Below, piece after piece: positions 48,161 through 59,373 of a stretch of 64,000 nucleotides of DNA (positions within the stretch are counted from its first letter, which is position 1; every line of letters begins with the position of its first letter). The stretch comes from Drosophila persimilis. Lineage: Eukaryota; Arthropoda; Insecta; Diptera; Drosophilidae. The notes beneath the pieces were generated by a model. The model was not told the origin of the DNA. It saw only the letters and a program-made list of their open reading frames with translations, and made no database searches. Both the position numbers and the translations under genes were made by a program. The stretch is from positions 24,304,001-24,368,000 of the forward strand of contig NW_020825288.1 in assembly GCF_003286085.1 (NCBI RefSeq), given 5' to 3'.

Positions 48161-48428
48161 CAAAATGTAATTTTGGAAGTTCTTCAATTTTCTATAATTT
48201 ATGGTGATTTATTCTTTCTTTTTTTCTTTATTAGAAAAACTCTTGCTCTTCCTCCTTTCGTTTTTCAATTTATGATGAAATTCCTGCCTTCATTTGATCT
48301 TTTGCCAACAGCTCCTTCTTTGATCCTCCTCAAAACACGTCGGAGACGATCAAACCGGATCATTTTTTTACATATAATTCTCATTCTCGATTGCGCCGCT
48401 CCTCTGTTTCCACTACACCAATGGGTTC

Positions 48429-48452
48429 CACACACACACACACACACACACA
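48429..48452 (+). repeat. CA microsatellite
   Basis: About 12 CA units. Confidence 0.95.
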
Positions 48453-48564
48453 GCAGCCAACGCATTCCACTGACCCGCAGTTCATAAAAAAATGAAAGAA
48501 AGAAAACAAAAGACCCATATCTTGAAATCTCTTTCATGCACAACTTTTATCAAATATTTTCTAT

Positions 48565-48850
48565 TTGCCAGAGATTTCTTTCACATTTTTGTTTACATTT
48601 TCGTTTTCGCTGCCGCCTTTCCGGCCGCCTCTATGGCGGTGTGTGTGTGCCCTGTGGACTGTGGAACGTAACCAGCGCACACAAGCAGGCAGTGTCTCGC
48701 TGTGTGCGTGCTTGGATCGCATTGGCCGTCTGTGGAACTGGCATCCACATGGCCGCTGGGAGTGTAGGTAAAAACAGTTTCCAATCAAGTTTCAACCGTG
48801 GCCGCGAGCGGACAACTGCGACGGCGCGACGTATCCGATAGATACGGTAT
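48565..48850 (+). promoter_or_regulatory. GC-rich segment, possible non-coding first exon
   Basis: The segment is rich in CpG and GTGTG words and stands out from the AT-rich surroundings. It contains a plausible donor (GTGTAG then GTAAAAAC at 48768). It lies 1.5 kb before the 50341 start codon. Overlapping frames in both strands give no convincing protein. It could be the leader of the 50341 isoform or an enhancer; nothing in the sequence decides. Confidence 0.25.
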
Positions 48851-50340
48851 CCACGGCGCCCCTCTTTATATCACCACCTCTCTCCTTCTCGCTGTGCTTG
48901 TGCTTGTGTTTGTGTTTGTTCATTTTTTACTTAAGAATGTAAAATGTTAATAAGCTTCGAAGACCAGCAGCTGTTCGAACGAAGCAAGTGACATTCCGAA
49001 CCAAAAAGATAAAGATACTCCGTATCCAAAAGATGCAGAGTATAAGGAAAACGAAAATCTAGACTAGCAACAAGGGAATGGCAGTGGCTTTTGGGGAACC
49101 GGGAAGCAGAAACCGACTGCAGCGTGCACCGTGCACCGTGCAATGGAAAATGCGCTCAGCGAAGCGCAGCTGTGAGGCGCGAAACGAAAAACATTTCACT
49201 TTCGGTGCATCCAGATACAACAGATACGTTTCGAAGCGAATGCAAAGGCAAAGCCAACTGTTGTTGTTTTTTGTGGCGCTCCAAATTTGCAACGCAAACT
49301 CAGAGGCAGATCCCAGAGTCGCAGTGCCCTTCGCCTCCCTTCGCTTCCCGCCCAGCTGGTCATTGGCTTTTGCCACTTGGTTTCTATAAAGTCTATAAAG
49401 AAATGCCATTGTCTGCCAGTGCCCGCCACTCTCAATGATCCGATGAGATACACTTTGTATCTATGCATCTACATGTATATATTTTAGTTTCATGCTAATT
49501 TGTGCCACCTCAACACCCATATAAAAGCTTTTACTCGCAAGAGCGCAAAGTATCTGTGCGATACTGTAGTACGCGATGACGCCTCGCGAAGATATTTCGT
49601 GTCGCCTGTCATTTGAATATGCAAATAATTTAAGAATAAATTCCAAAGTATAAGAACCCAAAAGGCACAACGAAAACGAAACCAAAAGTAAAGACTAACA
49701 AAAAAAAAATAATGCAAATAAATATAGTATTTATGAATTTATGGGATTTTTGCAAATGCAAATAATCTTTTAATGAAATTCATAACTAACAAAAATTTAA
49801 TATAAACGAAAATTGCAGTTTCCATGCAAATGGTACTCAAAGAATCGAAATCCAACTTCAAACAAAGTAATAGTAAATATTCATGAAAAATATATATTTA
49901 TAAATCATTATCTCAGTGTCAGTGCAATCAATCTGTGGGATTTTCTATATATAGATGCGATTTGTGCCCTCTCTCGTGTTAACAACAATTGAAAGTGACA
50001 TCAGCCCAGCCGTTGGCGCGCCGGTCTCCCCTCAGCAGAAACTTTATTATCGCGGAATAACAAAAAAAAAAAAACAAACTTTGAACATTTATTCATACTT
50101 CTTTTTGCCCCCCCTTCTTGTGGGGGAATACTCTCGTACATATGTTTTATTTTGTATGGCTCTGTGCTTCCAGTTCCGCTGCAAAAGAGTCCACAAATGA
50201 AACACAAATAAGATTAGAGTCTCTCCATAAATATAAATACGAGTATGCCATACGCGCGATGCCAATTAAGTGCTCAAATTAAGTTACTTTGACTCGTTCA
50301 AAGTTCCATTCAAGAAACGCTTTTCATTTTCATTAACAAA

Positions 50341-50379
50341 ATGAAGTTTCCGGACTATATTCCAAACAACATGTTGGTG
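50341..50379 (+). CDS. pyd: pyd alternative N-terminal mini-exon (MKFPDYIPNNMLV)
   Basis: Thirteen codons from ATG 50341 (context TTAACAAA before the ATG) end at a GTAAGC donor (50380), phase 0, so it can join 53245 to give [12 protein letters not shown]. The 2.9-kb downstream intron is the shortest available to the core. There is no obvious acceptor just upstream, so transcription probably starts nearby; an AT-rich TAAATATAAATA lies at about 50229-50239. Because it is short, chance cannot be excluded, but the good start context, clean donor and matching phase make a real alternative head likely. Confidence 0.65.
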
Positions 50380-53244
50380 GTAAGCACAACAACTTATTTT
50401 TCCTTATAATTAAACGCCATTAAATGCCCAAGAGTGTGTGTAGAAAATGCGTAGTAAATCTTAGGGCCTGGGACTGTGACTTAAACGCTGACGATGAGCC
50501 GAGCACACAGAATTCTGTAGATAAAACATCTGATGTATGCTTTAGATGCGGTAGACGAAGGTTGCTTTACACAAGTTTGGGTCTCTGGAATGTTGGGGAG
50601 GGGGTCAAGGTTATAATGGGCATGGGATTGTGGTTTATCATGGGATACACGGTAGTAATACACGGAAAACTTCTTCAAGAGAAGTTCCAAGAGATACTAC
50701 AAGAGATTTGTTTAACCAAAGTTTCCTTTTTCGGAGATGTATGTTGGGTTTTGATGGTTTTGAGGGGTTCTTTTACGTAGATTGAAGGCAGTTACTATTT
50801 CTAATATTCCTAGGGTTTGGTTTGTATTGGGAATGGCTTAGCTGAATGAGATACTTCTGTAACTCTAGGATACAGATACAGTAATACCTATTGAAATATC
50901 TCGAACGTACAAAGACAGGTATTTAAGTATCCCTAAGGCTCAGAAACATTTGTATTCTCTTTATTAGATACGAAATCTATCTTTAACTAAGAGTATCTCT
51001 AATGTACTCTGTCTTGGACTTACTTTGATCAATCGCTGATTCAAGTCTTACAGTAAATTTCTTTAATTAAAGATCCCCTTTTCAGGGTTCTAAAAATCTA
51101 TCTTTCATCCATTTTTCATGGTCTTATTTGACGCCTCTCCCCCTAGGCTTGATTTCCAGGAAACTCCTCCCAAAAAAAGAGGCGCTCTGCCTCGGCCTTT
51201 GTGCACAGCGTATGACAAGATTAATTATGAATATCTTTGCTCATATGGATACCACCGTACCCCTGGTGCCTTGTGCCTATCCCCCGGAACCCCACAAAGA
51301 AAGTCTTTGGCTGTGCACACACCCCATTGAATTTCCAACTAATTTCACTTGCAATTAAGTTAATTATAATTTTACCGCCGCCGCCCCCACGCAACAAAAA
51401 ACTCGGTCAAAATAAATCTTTGATAAATCGTCTTTTTAGTGTTGTTTTTTTTTCCAACGAAGCATAACCAAAAGTAAAAGAAATGCTCCCCTTTTTCGGA
51501 GCAGATGTGGAGTCAGAGTCTGATGCAAATTCATGGATGCATGCCCCCATCCCAATGCTACACCTGCAACAGATGGGGGAGGGGGTCTCTGTCGAGGCTG
51601 CAACTAAAATATATATTTTCTTATAAATATTTATAAACTCTGCTCCGAACTGGTGCTGGCCCACGCGACCGACACAGCTTTTTGTTAGTTAATTTCATTT
51701 ATTCCGTTTATTGTTTATTGTTTATTATTTTTGTAGTAGTTTTTGTGTGTGTTTGTCTAGAGCCGCGCGCGTCTGGCGTCTGGCGGCCCACACATGAAAT
51801 GCGGCTACGCTTCTCCACAAAAATTTTGAAATTGGATGCGTCTGTTATTATTATTATTTTTAAGGCGCCCACCTGGGACCAGGCAATTCGCTTTATTTTA
51901 GGGGATTGGCTGTCTGAATGACAGATTCGAAATCGATTGCGAGGGGCATGAAGTGCCACGGATTCAAGTGAATCATGTTGAATGCATGCCATGCCACGGC
52001 AGCGGCAGCATCAGCGGGAGGAGGAGCTCCCATTTCGAATGGGATTTGGTATTTAATTGATTTATTTTCTCGTTTTATTTTGTATTGGATTTGTGCAAAT
52101 GATTGGGAGATCTCTCAATTGAGTTTACCAGGCGGGGGGTTGCATGGTTTCCGCCCTGCCTCATGCGGCACCTGCTGTGAGGGTAAATGCTGTTGAACCC
52201 CCGAAATGATGTTGTAATTGCAGGTTTGCAGGTGGGGTGCCGATGTGGCATCGAAGTGCTCGAATGGTTGGTAAATAAATTCCATTCAAACAAGTGTTGA
52301 ATGGCAGACTGTACGTAATGACATTACTACGTTAATCAACACTGAATGGAGTGTTGCAGAAGGGATTAAGGAGTTGGACATTCCAGTAAAATTCTCTTAT
52401 AATTTTAATATCTATAGCCATGCAATCTATTGTGTGGGTTTTCGTAAGAAAACTTAATTAAAAAACTCAACAGATTAGATAAGGAATTATATGAGCCAGC
52501 AATAAAACAGCAGATAGATAAAGAATAAAGAAATGAATGAAGATCTATAAATTAAAGCACATATTAAACAGATTAATGATCATCCACTAATATTCCACAT
52601 GTATAGTTCTTTGTTCAATCAATCTGCATATCAGTTCTTCTATTTCCATTCATAAAACCCGCATTCATTCACAAATACTCCCAGCACACAATCACTAAAC
52701 ACTCTCTTGTTTGGGCTATGGCTTTTCATTCATAGAATTTTCGAATAAAAATCCGTACCATAAACAAATCATTCGAATCTTTATTTACGAGCAGTTTAAC
52801 CTTTTGGTCGAGTGCAGAGAATACATGGGGAAACCAGCAAACAATTCCCCAGAAAGTCACAGCAAATGCACACAGAAAACAAACAGCGCTACTTCATTCC
52901 GCTTTTATCTACTTTTATTTATATTTTTAATGGGTATTATCTACCCTTTGACGCATACGTGTGCTGCGGGTACTGCTGGTGGATGGAAATGGAAATGGAA
53001 CCTGTGGGGCATAAAATTGTGCATATTTCTGTTCGAGTGGCTTTTGGGATGGGCAACAGGTCGTTGGGAAACGGAAGTCACATGTGCATTTCCGCTTGGC
53101 TGTGTATCCATCATCGTTCCTTAACAAATTCCAATTAAAATATATTGAAGTAAATTGGAAAAAAAAACCTTTTTACTGATTTCCCTTTTTCATTTGTATT
53201 TTTTCTCTTTGAATAATATTTTTCATTATTTTTTGGTTTTGCAG
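50380..53244. other. pyd intron before the core, no gene seen
   Basis: No coding exon is supported. A 118-codon open frame from 50424 has several Cys but no recognisable zinc-finger spacing. The intron ends in TTTTGGTTTTGCAG, a strong acceptor for the PDZ1 exon. Confidence 0.6.
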
Positions 53245-53414
53245 GGCGATCGCACCACATGGGAATATCACACTGTTTCGGTGACCCGAGTCCCCGGCTA
53301 TGGCTTCGGCATTGCCGTTTCCGGTGGACGTGATAATCCCCATTTTGCCAACGGTGATCCCTCGATAGCTGTCAGCGATGTGCTCAAAGGTGGACCCGCC
53401 GAGGATCGTTTGCA
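53245..53414 (+). CDS. pyd: pyd core exon: PDZ1, first half
   Basis: The acceptor TTTTGCAG ends at 53244 and the donor GTAAGT starts at 53415. The exon starts on a codon boundary and encodes [20 protein letters not shown], then [20 protein letters not shown] and on to [18 protein letters not shown] (residues 48-56 in the 34354 isoform) is the carboxylate-binding loop of PDZ1. The last codon (CA plus A) finishes in the next exon, giving LQVNDRIISVNG, the conserved second half of the fold. In ZO-1 proteins PDZ1 binds claudin tails and other membrane partners; fly ligands cannot be read from sequence. All four ATG-bearing N-terminal routes converge here. Confidence 0.96.
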
Positions 53415-53980
53415 GTAAGTACATCCCATCCCAGCCCATCCCATCCACGCCCACATCCATCCAGTGACTAGGCAGAAGTGACGACCCCCTCTTGGGGCCT
53501 CGTCTCTCTGTTTTCAAAGGCAGGAAACTAATTGTTGCCCTGACATGAGTCTTGCAACTGCAGGTTGATTCAACAAATAAACTGCAGACTAAGCATTTCC
53601 TATGGCCACCACAAGTGACCCTCTCTCTCTCTCCCTCTCTCTCTTCACTTAATGAGCATTACAAAATTCTGGACACGCTCTCTTGGCTCAATTGACAAAG
53701 CATCACTTCGCTGACATCGTTAATCTTCAGCTTAGAACCGAACCTCTTGCCACTCCTACGACTCACGTAGCCAGAGGTCCCCCCAAAAAAAATATAAAAT
53801 ATATAATTAAACCAACGCCTCGACTGCTCGACAGCTGCTTAAAGTCTCTCTGTTTGTCCCCAAAGTCGGTCTCGGTCTCTTCTGAAGCTGTTTTTCTTGT
53901 TGATAATAAAAATTCCAAAGCGTTTTTCAATAGAGAGACAACATGCCACAGACCTGATCCGAACTCGGGCCCGACACCGC

Positions 53981-54011
53981 CATGGCATGGCGTGGCATGG
54001 CATGGCATGGC
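53981..54011 (+). repeat. GGCAT pentamer repeat
   Basis: About six GGCAT/GGCGT units. Confidence 0.9.
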
Positions 54012-55701
54012 CCTTCGCTTCGTGATTAAAAACTTGTCATAATCTTTTTTCCAAAGAAACTATTTACACGGACGGGCCGACAGTTGGAGAACAATTTCTG
54101 GCTTACCTGCCGCAAACATTTTCAAAAGGAAAAACCCGCTGTCTGCCGGCTGCTGGCCTGGAAAAATATTTGTTAAATTAGGCCCAGACCAGATCAGACC
54201 TTGCCGGAAAGCATGTGGTGGTTCATGTGGGGTTCATTACGCCCCGTGTTTCACTGTTAGCTGTGTTTTCCCAAACCCAAACCCCAAGACTAAGACCAAG
54301 ACTACGTACCGCTCAGAGAGTAAGACCATTCCAAGCCACATTTGCCGCATTTTTGCACAGCTTAATTGCTAAGCCGCTCAGAGGAGAGCAGCCTTAAGAG
54401 CCAGAGACCGACCAGACTCAATGGTTCCAAACCGAAAGTAAAACGCGCCACGGCACACATTTCCTGCACTCCACTGGTTCAGTGCCTCTCTTCTTTCTGC
54501 ACTTGTGGACAACTTAATTATGGTTATGTTTCGCCTCGAGACATGCAATTTAATGATAGAAATTATTAACCACTTTGTCTGGCAAAAGCAAAGAGACAGA
54601 CGAAGCGAACACTTTTCTCTAGATCTATCTGTATCTGTATCTGGTATCTATAACATTCTTGTCATTAATTCGTCATGTGCTATTTGTGCTATTACTCGTA
54701 CTTTTTCTTGTACATATTCTGTTCCAACAACGGTATGTAATTGTTCGGGGTATCTGCCATAGAATACCATTCGGAAGCCGCTTAGAAAGACAGCCATTTG
54801 ATTCGGATTCTTTCTATTACTTGCACTTCTATTGCCACTTCCACTTCCAGTCTAGTCATCTCTTGAATAGCCGTAGACAATTGTCTTTTTCTGCGTGTTT
54901 GTCTGTTTATTAGCGTATGACTTCAATCCATGTCTAACCTGAATTTCACTTTGGGTTTTCTCGACACACGAGACGGAGTCTGATCTCTACCTGGCAGATT
55001 GCCGATTCAATGATCCACAGCAATCTGTGTTGTGTGCTACTGTGCTGCAGATGCACTGAGAAAAATGATCAAGAATATACGAAATGGTAGAGTGGAGAAC
55101 AGAGCAGAGAGTTTTGGGAGGTACAGCAAGAGAAACGATGGGACTAAGGTCTCGAGTTACATATTTCGACATTCTTTATAAAGATTATTCGAGGGGAATA
55201 TGTTCTTGGACATTCCAGACTAGAATTGTCTAGAAGTTAGTAAAAATGTGCCCACTAAAATGGACTAAATATAAATTAAAATGTACTTAAAGGAATATGA
55301 ACCTTTCTGGGACATTTTTAGGTATAGATAGTCTTTAGATCTTACTTAATATATGTACTAAGCTGTGGTCTAAAAGATACTTATGCTCATAAAGAAGAGT
55401 CTGAACCCATGAAAAAATTGGATCACATCTCCTTATAGACTCTCTTATAGACTTGATTTCTACATCAACTGTTGAATGCTCTTCAGCTTTCTTGTGCTTC
55501 GGGAACTATTTGCATCTCATTTGAAGATCTTCTCCTTCAAGAATACCATGATCTTTAAACACGATCCCAAAACATGTTCTTAGGTACATACATAGAATAT
55601 TGTATTTTCTCTCCGTGTGCCTTTGTTGTTGTTGGTAATTGTGGCTGCATGTCTAATGACAGTGTAAAGTGGACAAGGTCGTTGCTGCCTAATGACCTGC
55701 A

Positions 55702-55739
55702 TATGGTGTATGGTCTATGGTCTATGGTCTATGGCATGG
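55702..55739 (+). repeat. TATGGTC heptamer repeat
   Basis: Four to five imperfect tandem TATGGTC units. Confidence 0.9.
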
Positions 55740-55944
55740 GTTGGTGGACAGAAACCTGTATCGTATCTCCCTCTCTCCTTCTGTATAGTCGGTCACGATT
55801 TGGCCATTAGAGCAAGGTTTACGAGGGACCATAAGATCTGTGTACGCCGTAATTACTAGCCAGCCAAGTGCTGTGACAATGCAATCTATATACGAGTACC
55901 AGATACAGTACTAACGAAGCTTCTATGCTCGCCGCCTTTTTCAG

Positions 55945-57549
55945 AGTCAACGATCGCATCATTTCGGTGAACGGCGTCTCCCTGGAGAATGTGGAGTATG
56001 CCACGGCGGTGCAGGTGCTTCGGGACAGTGGCAACACCGTGACTCTGGTGGTGAAGAGGCGCGTGCCCCTGAACACAGTCAACGCGGGGCTGCCCGGCGG
56101 AGTGCAGCACCAGCACCAGCACTCGCACAGCCTCAGCTCCATGGGCCAGATGGTGGCCAACGGAAATGGCGGAGGAGTCCTGCCCGGCGGCGTCGGCCAG
56201 CCGAGTGGCGCTGTGATGTCCAGCCTGAGTCAGCCGAACTCCCTGAACTCCTCGCTCGTGCAGAACGCCAGCGGGGGCCAGCCAATCAAGGTGACCCTCA
56301 CGAAGGGCAACAAGAAGGACGACTACGGGGTGGTGCTGGGATGTCGGCTGTTCGTCAAGGAGATCTCCTCGAAGGCCCGGGAGCAGTTGAACGCCAATGG
56401 CTACAGCCTGCAGGAGGGCGACATCATCACGCGCATCCACAACACCAACTGCGGGGACACGATGAGCCTCAAGGAGGCCAAGAAGATCATCGACGGCTGC
56501 AAGGAGCGCCTCAATCTCGTGGTGCTGCGCGACATCACCAACCAGGCGGCCGTTAGCCAGATGAACCTGAACAATTCGGGCCACCACCAGCAGTCCAGCA
56601 GCAACCTCTATGCCAGCCACCAGGCCCAGGTCTCCGGCTGCAGCAACAACCTGGAGGATGCCTATCTGCCGGGCGGGGCCAGCTACTCGTCCCAGAATCT
56701 CTATGTACAGCCGCCGACACGAACCTCCAACGGTCCCAGCCTCAATGGCAACGGCCTCAACGAGGAGAAGAGCAATCTCACGCCGCGTGGCCGCTCCCGG
56801 GGGCCCCTCATGGATGGGGTGTCCCTGCAGCAGCTGGACAGGCCTGTGTCCCCCACCAACGGGGGCAGGGGCCGGAGTGGCGTGGAGGAGCCGCCGCGAC
56901 CGCCGCCACCACGCGGCACCAGTGGCGGTGCAGCCCAAGAGGACTTTTACAGCTCGAGGCGACAGCTGTACGAGGAGCGGCAGAGCGCCGAGCCGCGCTT
57001 CATCTCATTCCAGAAGGAGGGCAGTGTGGGCATACGTCTCACCGGCGGCAATGAGGCCGGCATATTTGTGACAGCCGTCCAGCCGGGATCCCCAGCCTCG
57101 CTGCAAGGCCTGATGCCGGGCGACAAGATCCTCAAGGTGAACGACATGGACATGAATGGGGTGACCCGCGAGGAGGCCGTGCTGTTCCTGCTCAGCCTGC
57201 AGGATCGCATCGATCTGATTGTGCAGTACTGCAAGGAGGAGTACGACGAGGTGGTCACCAACCAACGCGGCGACTCGTTCCACATCAAGACCCACTTCCA
57301 CTGCGATAATCCTTCCAAAGGCGAGATGGCTTTCAAAGCGGGCGACGTATTCCGAGTGATCGACACGCTCCACAACGGAGTGGTTGGCTCCTGGCAGGTC
57401 CTGAAGATCGGCAGGGGCCACCAGGAGATGCAGCGCGGTGTGATACCCAATAAATCGAGGGCCGAAGAGCTGGCCACGGCTCAGTTCAATGCCACCAAAA
57501 AGGAGATGAACGCGAATGAATCACGCGGCAACTTCTTCCGACGGCGACG
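55945..57549 (+). CDS. pyd: pyd core exon: end of PDZ1, PDZ2, PDZ3 and SH3
   Basis: A 1605-base exon (acceptor CTTTTTCAG, donor GTAAAG) carries most of the scaffold. Residues use the 34354 start. PDZ1 ends near 124 (VTLVVKRR). A Gly/His/Ser-rich linker follows. PDZ2 spans about 197-281 (56279-56533; IKVTLTKG, DYGVVLGCRLFVKEISS). A disordered linker has a proline run (EEPPRPPPPR). PDZ3 spans about 434-514 (56990-57232; VGIRLTGGNEAGIFVTAVQPGSPA). SH3 spans about 527-593 (57269-57469; GDSFHIKTHFHC, FKAGDVFRVIDTL, GSWQVLKIGRG, GVIPNKSRAEELA). PDZ3-SH3-GUK is the usual MAGUK supramodule. In ZO proteins PDZ2 dimerises, which may hold here. The exon ends CG, completed by G in the next exon. Strong GC-rich codon bias also opens a long antisense frame, which is a shadow. 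Confidence 0.97.
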
Positions 57550-57607
57550 GTAAAGTGTCCTTTAAATATCCCCAGAATCCTTTTAACCGCTCCTTTCTTT
57601 CCCGCAG

Positions 57608-58202
57608 GTCCACTCATCGCCGCTCAAAGAGTCTTTCCCGCGAGAACTGGGACGATGTGGTCTTCTCCGACAGCATTTCCAAGTTCCCCGCCTACGAACG
57701 TGTGGTGCTCCGTCATCCCGGGTTCGTGCGGCCCGTCGTTCTCTTTGGCCCCGTCTCCGACCTGGCCAGGGAGCGTCTGGCCAAGGACTTCCCCGACAAG
57801 TTCTCCACACCGCTGCAGGACGACGACAAGTCCGCTGCCAGCGGCAAGTGCCGCATTGTGCGGCTCTCGAACATACGCGATGTGATGGATCGCGGCAAGC
57901 ATGCCCTGCTGGACATCACCCCGAATGCCGTCGATCGTCTCAATTATGCACAATTCTATCCCGTGGTCATATTCCTGAAGACCGACAGCAAGCATGTCAT
58001 CAAGCAGCTGCGCCACGGCCTGCCCAAGGCCGCCCACAAGAGCTCCAAGAAGCTGCTGGAGCAATGCCAGAAGCTGGAGCGCGTCTGGTCGCACATCTTC
58101 AGCACACAGATTGTGCTGAACGATGAGGAGTCGTGGTACCGCAAGCTCCGCGACTCGATCGATCTGCAGCAAAGCGGCGCCGTCTGGATGTCCGAGTCTA
58201 AG
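57608..58202 (+). CDS. pyd: pyd core exon: guanylate-kinase-like domain
   Basis: The exon starts after CCCGCAG (57607) following a 58-base intron and ends at AAG before the donor GTGAGT (58203), phase 0. It begins with a basic, phosphorylatable hinge (STHRRSKSLSRENWDD, residues about 620-635) and then the GUK fold (RPVVLFGPVSDLARERLAKD from about 660; HALLDITPNAVDRLNYAQFY; PVVIFLKTDSKHVIKQLR) to residue 818. The P-loop position reads GPVSDLARE and lacks the GxGK(S/T) ATP-binding motif, so it is a pseudo-kinase used for protein binding, as in other MAGUKs. In ZO-1 the region binds occludin and alpha-catenin; the fly equivalent is inference. Three different downstream exons are phase-compatible with this end. 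Confidence 0.97.
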
Positions 58203-58400
58203 GTGAGTCTTCCCTACCAGCCTCCCCACCAGTCTTCCCTTCTCCTAGTCTTAGTTGTAGTTCCATTCTAGTTGTTGTCTTCGTGTTGTCTAGTGTTGTA
58301 GTTAGACTTTAAGTCTGGACTGTCGCTGTCGTGATTCGATTGATAACTCATTAGCTTTTACTTTAACGATGTCCTAACTGTCCAACAAAAACAAAACCAG

Positions 58401-58514
58401 GTGATGGAAAGTCAGAGGTTTGAGGATAGTTCGGATTTAAGTTTGGGATCAAAAATGGAAGCAAGAGCTGCTACAGAAGCAGACTACTACTGCCATAGCC
58501 ATAACACTCGTTAG
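58401..58514 (+). CDS. pyd: probable pyd alternative short terminal exon (37 aa)
   Basis: After an acceptor-like AAAACCAG (ending 58400) a phase-0 frame reads VMESQRFEDSSDLSLGSKME, then ARAATEADYYCHSHNTR, then TAG (58512-58514). It joins in phase to the GUK exon (SESK-VMESQ). The acidic, Ser-rich composition looks like coding sequence rather than intron, and the first GTG directly follows the AG. No downstream donor is visible, so it would end the protein at about 855 residues. Weak points are the purine-rich acceptor tract and the absence of a clear AATAAA after it. It could instead be a chance frame of 37 codons. Confidence 0.5.
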   Translation: MMESQRFEDSSDLSLGSKMEARAATEADYYCHSHNTR

Positions 58515-59373
58515 TTTTTGCTCTCGTTACTCGTTACTCTCTCCCTTAATCTGGGAAATGAAAGCTCAACGGCTAAGCCATGCTGAGGGAGGTAAAAAAA
58601 GACAGAGCAGCCACAAAATCTGAATTGGAAGTAGATTTCATTAGGTTCAAAATTGAAGAAACTCCTAAGAGAGCCATTAGGCAAACCAGGCGTATAGAAA
58701 CCACTGTTTTCGGCGTGACTCGTCTTGCACATGAGATGTATTTTGTTTTTGGATTCCTGAGACCAGCCCTCGATCTCAGTGTAGAGTCGAACATCCAGGC
58801 TCCAGATTATAGAATACTTTGAAGATTTCTAGCCCCTTAAAGATAAGCAGAATTTAGTAATAGCTTTACAGAATTAGCTTATGACTAAGATTCGTTTTAG
58901 AAAGATATTCAGGCATGGGTTGGAATCCTAAATAGTCAGAGATATTTATTTAAAAATAGTAACCAAACATTTCCATTAAAGTACTTTAACCTAAAAGAAT
59001 GATATTTTATAAGTAGCAACCGAACAAAGCACGATTAGAGTATGATTTGGAACAAACTTTACAGCAAAACCTTAGATTAATATCCCAACCCAGAAGAACT
59101 CTTTCCCCCCACCCCAGACACTCCTCAACTTTTATAATACGAGTATTAATGATTTATTGTAGTAATTCTTGAACTAATTTTACAAAAAAAAAACTCTACT
59201 ATGTATAACTCTATAATTTTCTACAACTGGTTATGGTCAATATTCTAATTTTTACTTTTTCAAATGTTTTCTTATCCGTTCTTTAAAACTACACCCACAC
59301 ACGCACCCACTCCACACTGACACACATACAACCCCATACAATGGCCGTGATCCACATTATCCCGGCATAACAG
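58515..59373. other. intron or 3' UTR of the short pyd form
   Basis: No further exon is seen. ATTAAA (about 58976) is the best polyA-like word if the short exon is terminal. A weak CTAAGCC motif lies at 58567-58591, within and around CTCAACGGCTAAGCCATGC. The segment ends with the acceptor GCATAACAG of the 59374 exon. Confidence 0.5.

Larger units (their letters stand above)
34438..50340. other. long pyd intron segment
   Basis: No coding exon is supported across about 16 kb. Contents are the recursive splice candidate (41282-41309), TACAGTG inverted-repeat structures (41651-41970), a weak copy of the CTGCTAAGC motif (42435), repeat pairs (39417, 45348), CTGT, GA and CA microsatellites (46073, 45975, 48429), a tandem repeat (47993-48160) and a GC-rich possible leader (48570-48770). 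Open frames of 100-140 codons here look random or low-complexity. Confidence 0.6.
53415..55944. other. intron splitting PDZ1, no gene seen
   Basis: The intron is 2.5 kb and interrupts PDZ1 after residue Q85. It holds GGCAT repeats (53981-54011), a TATGGTC heptamer array (55702-55739) and a weak CTGCTAAGC relative (54363). No cassette exon was recognised. Confidence 0.65.

Noticed and set aside
50424..50780. 118-codon plus frame with several cysteines just after the 50341 exon
   Set aside because: The Cys spacing does not form a recognisable zinc finger, codon use is intron-like and there are no splice partners. It is probably chance.
55886..56938. 350-codon open frame on the minus strand
   Set aside because: It lies exactly opposite the PDZ-coding exon, whose GC-rich third positions suppress antisense stops. 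The protein has no family resemblance, so it is a shadow.
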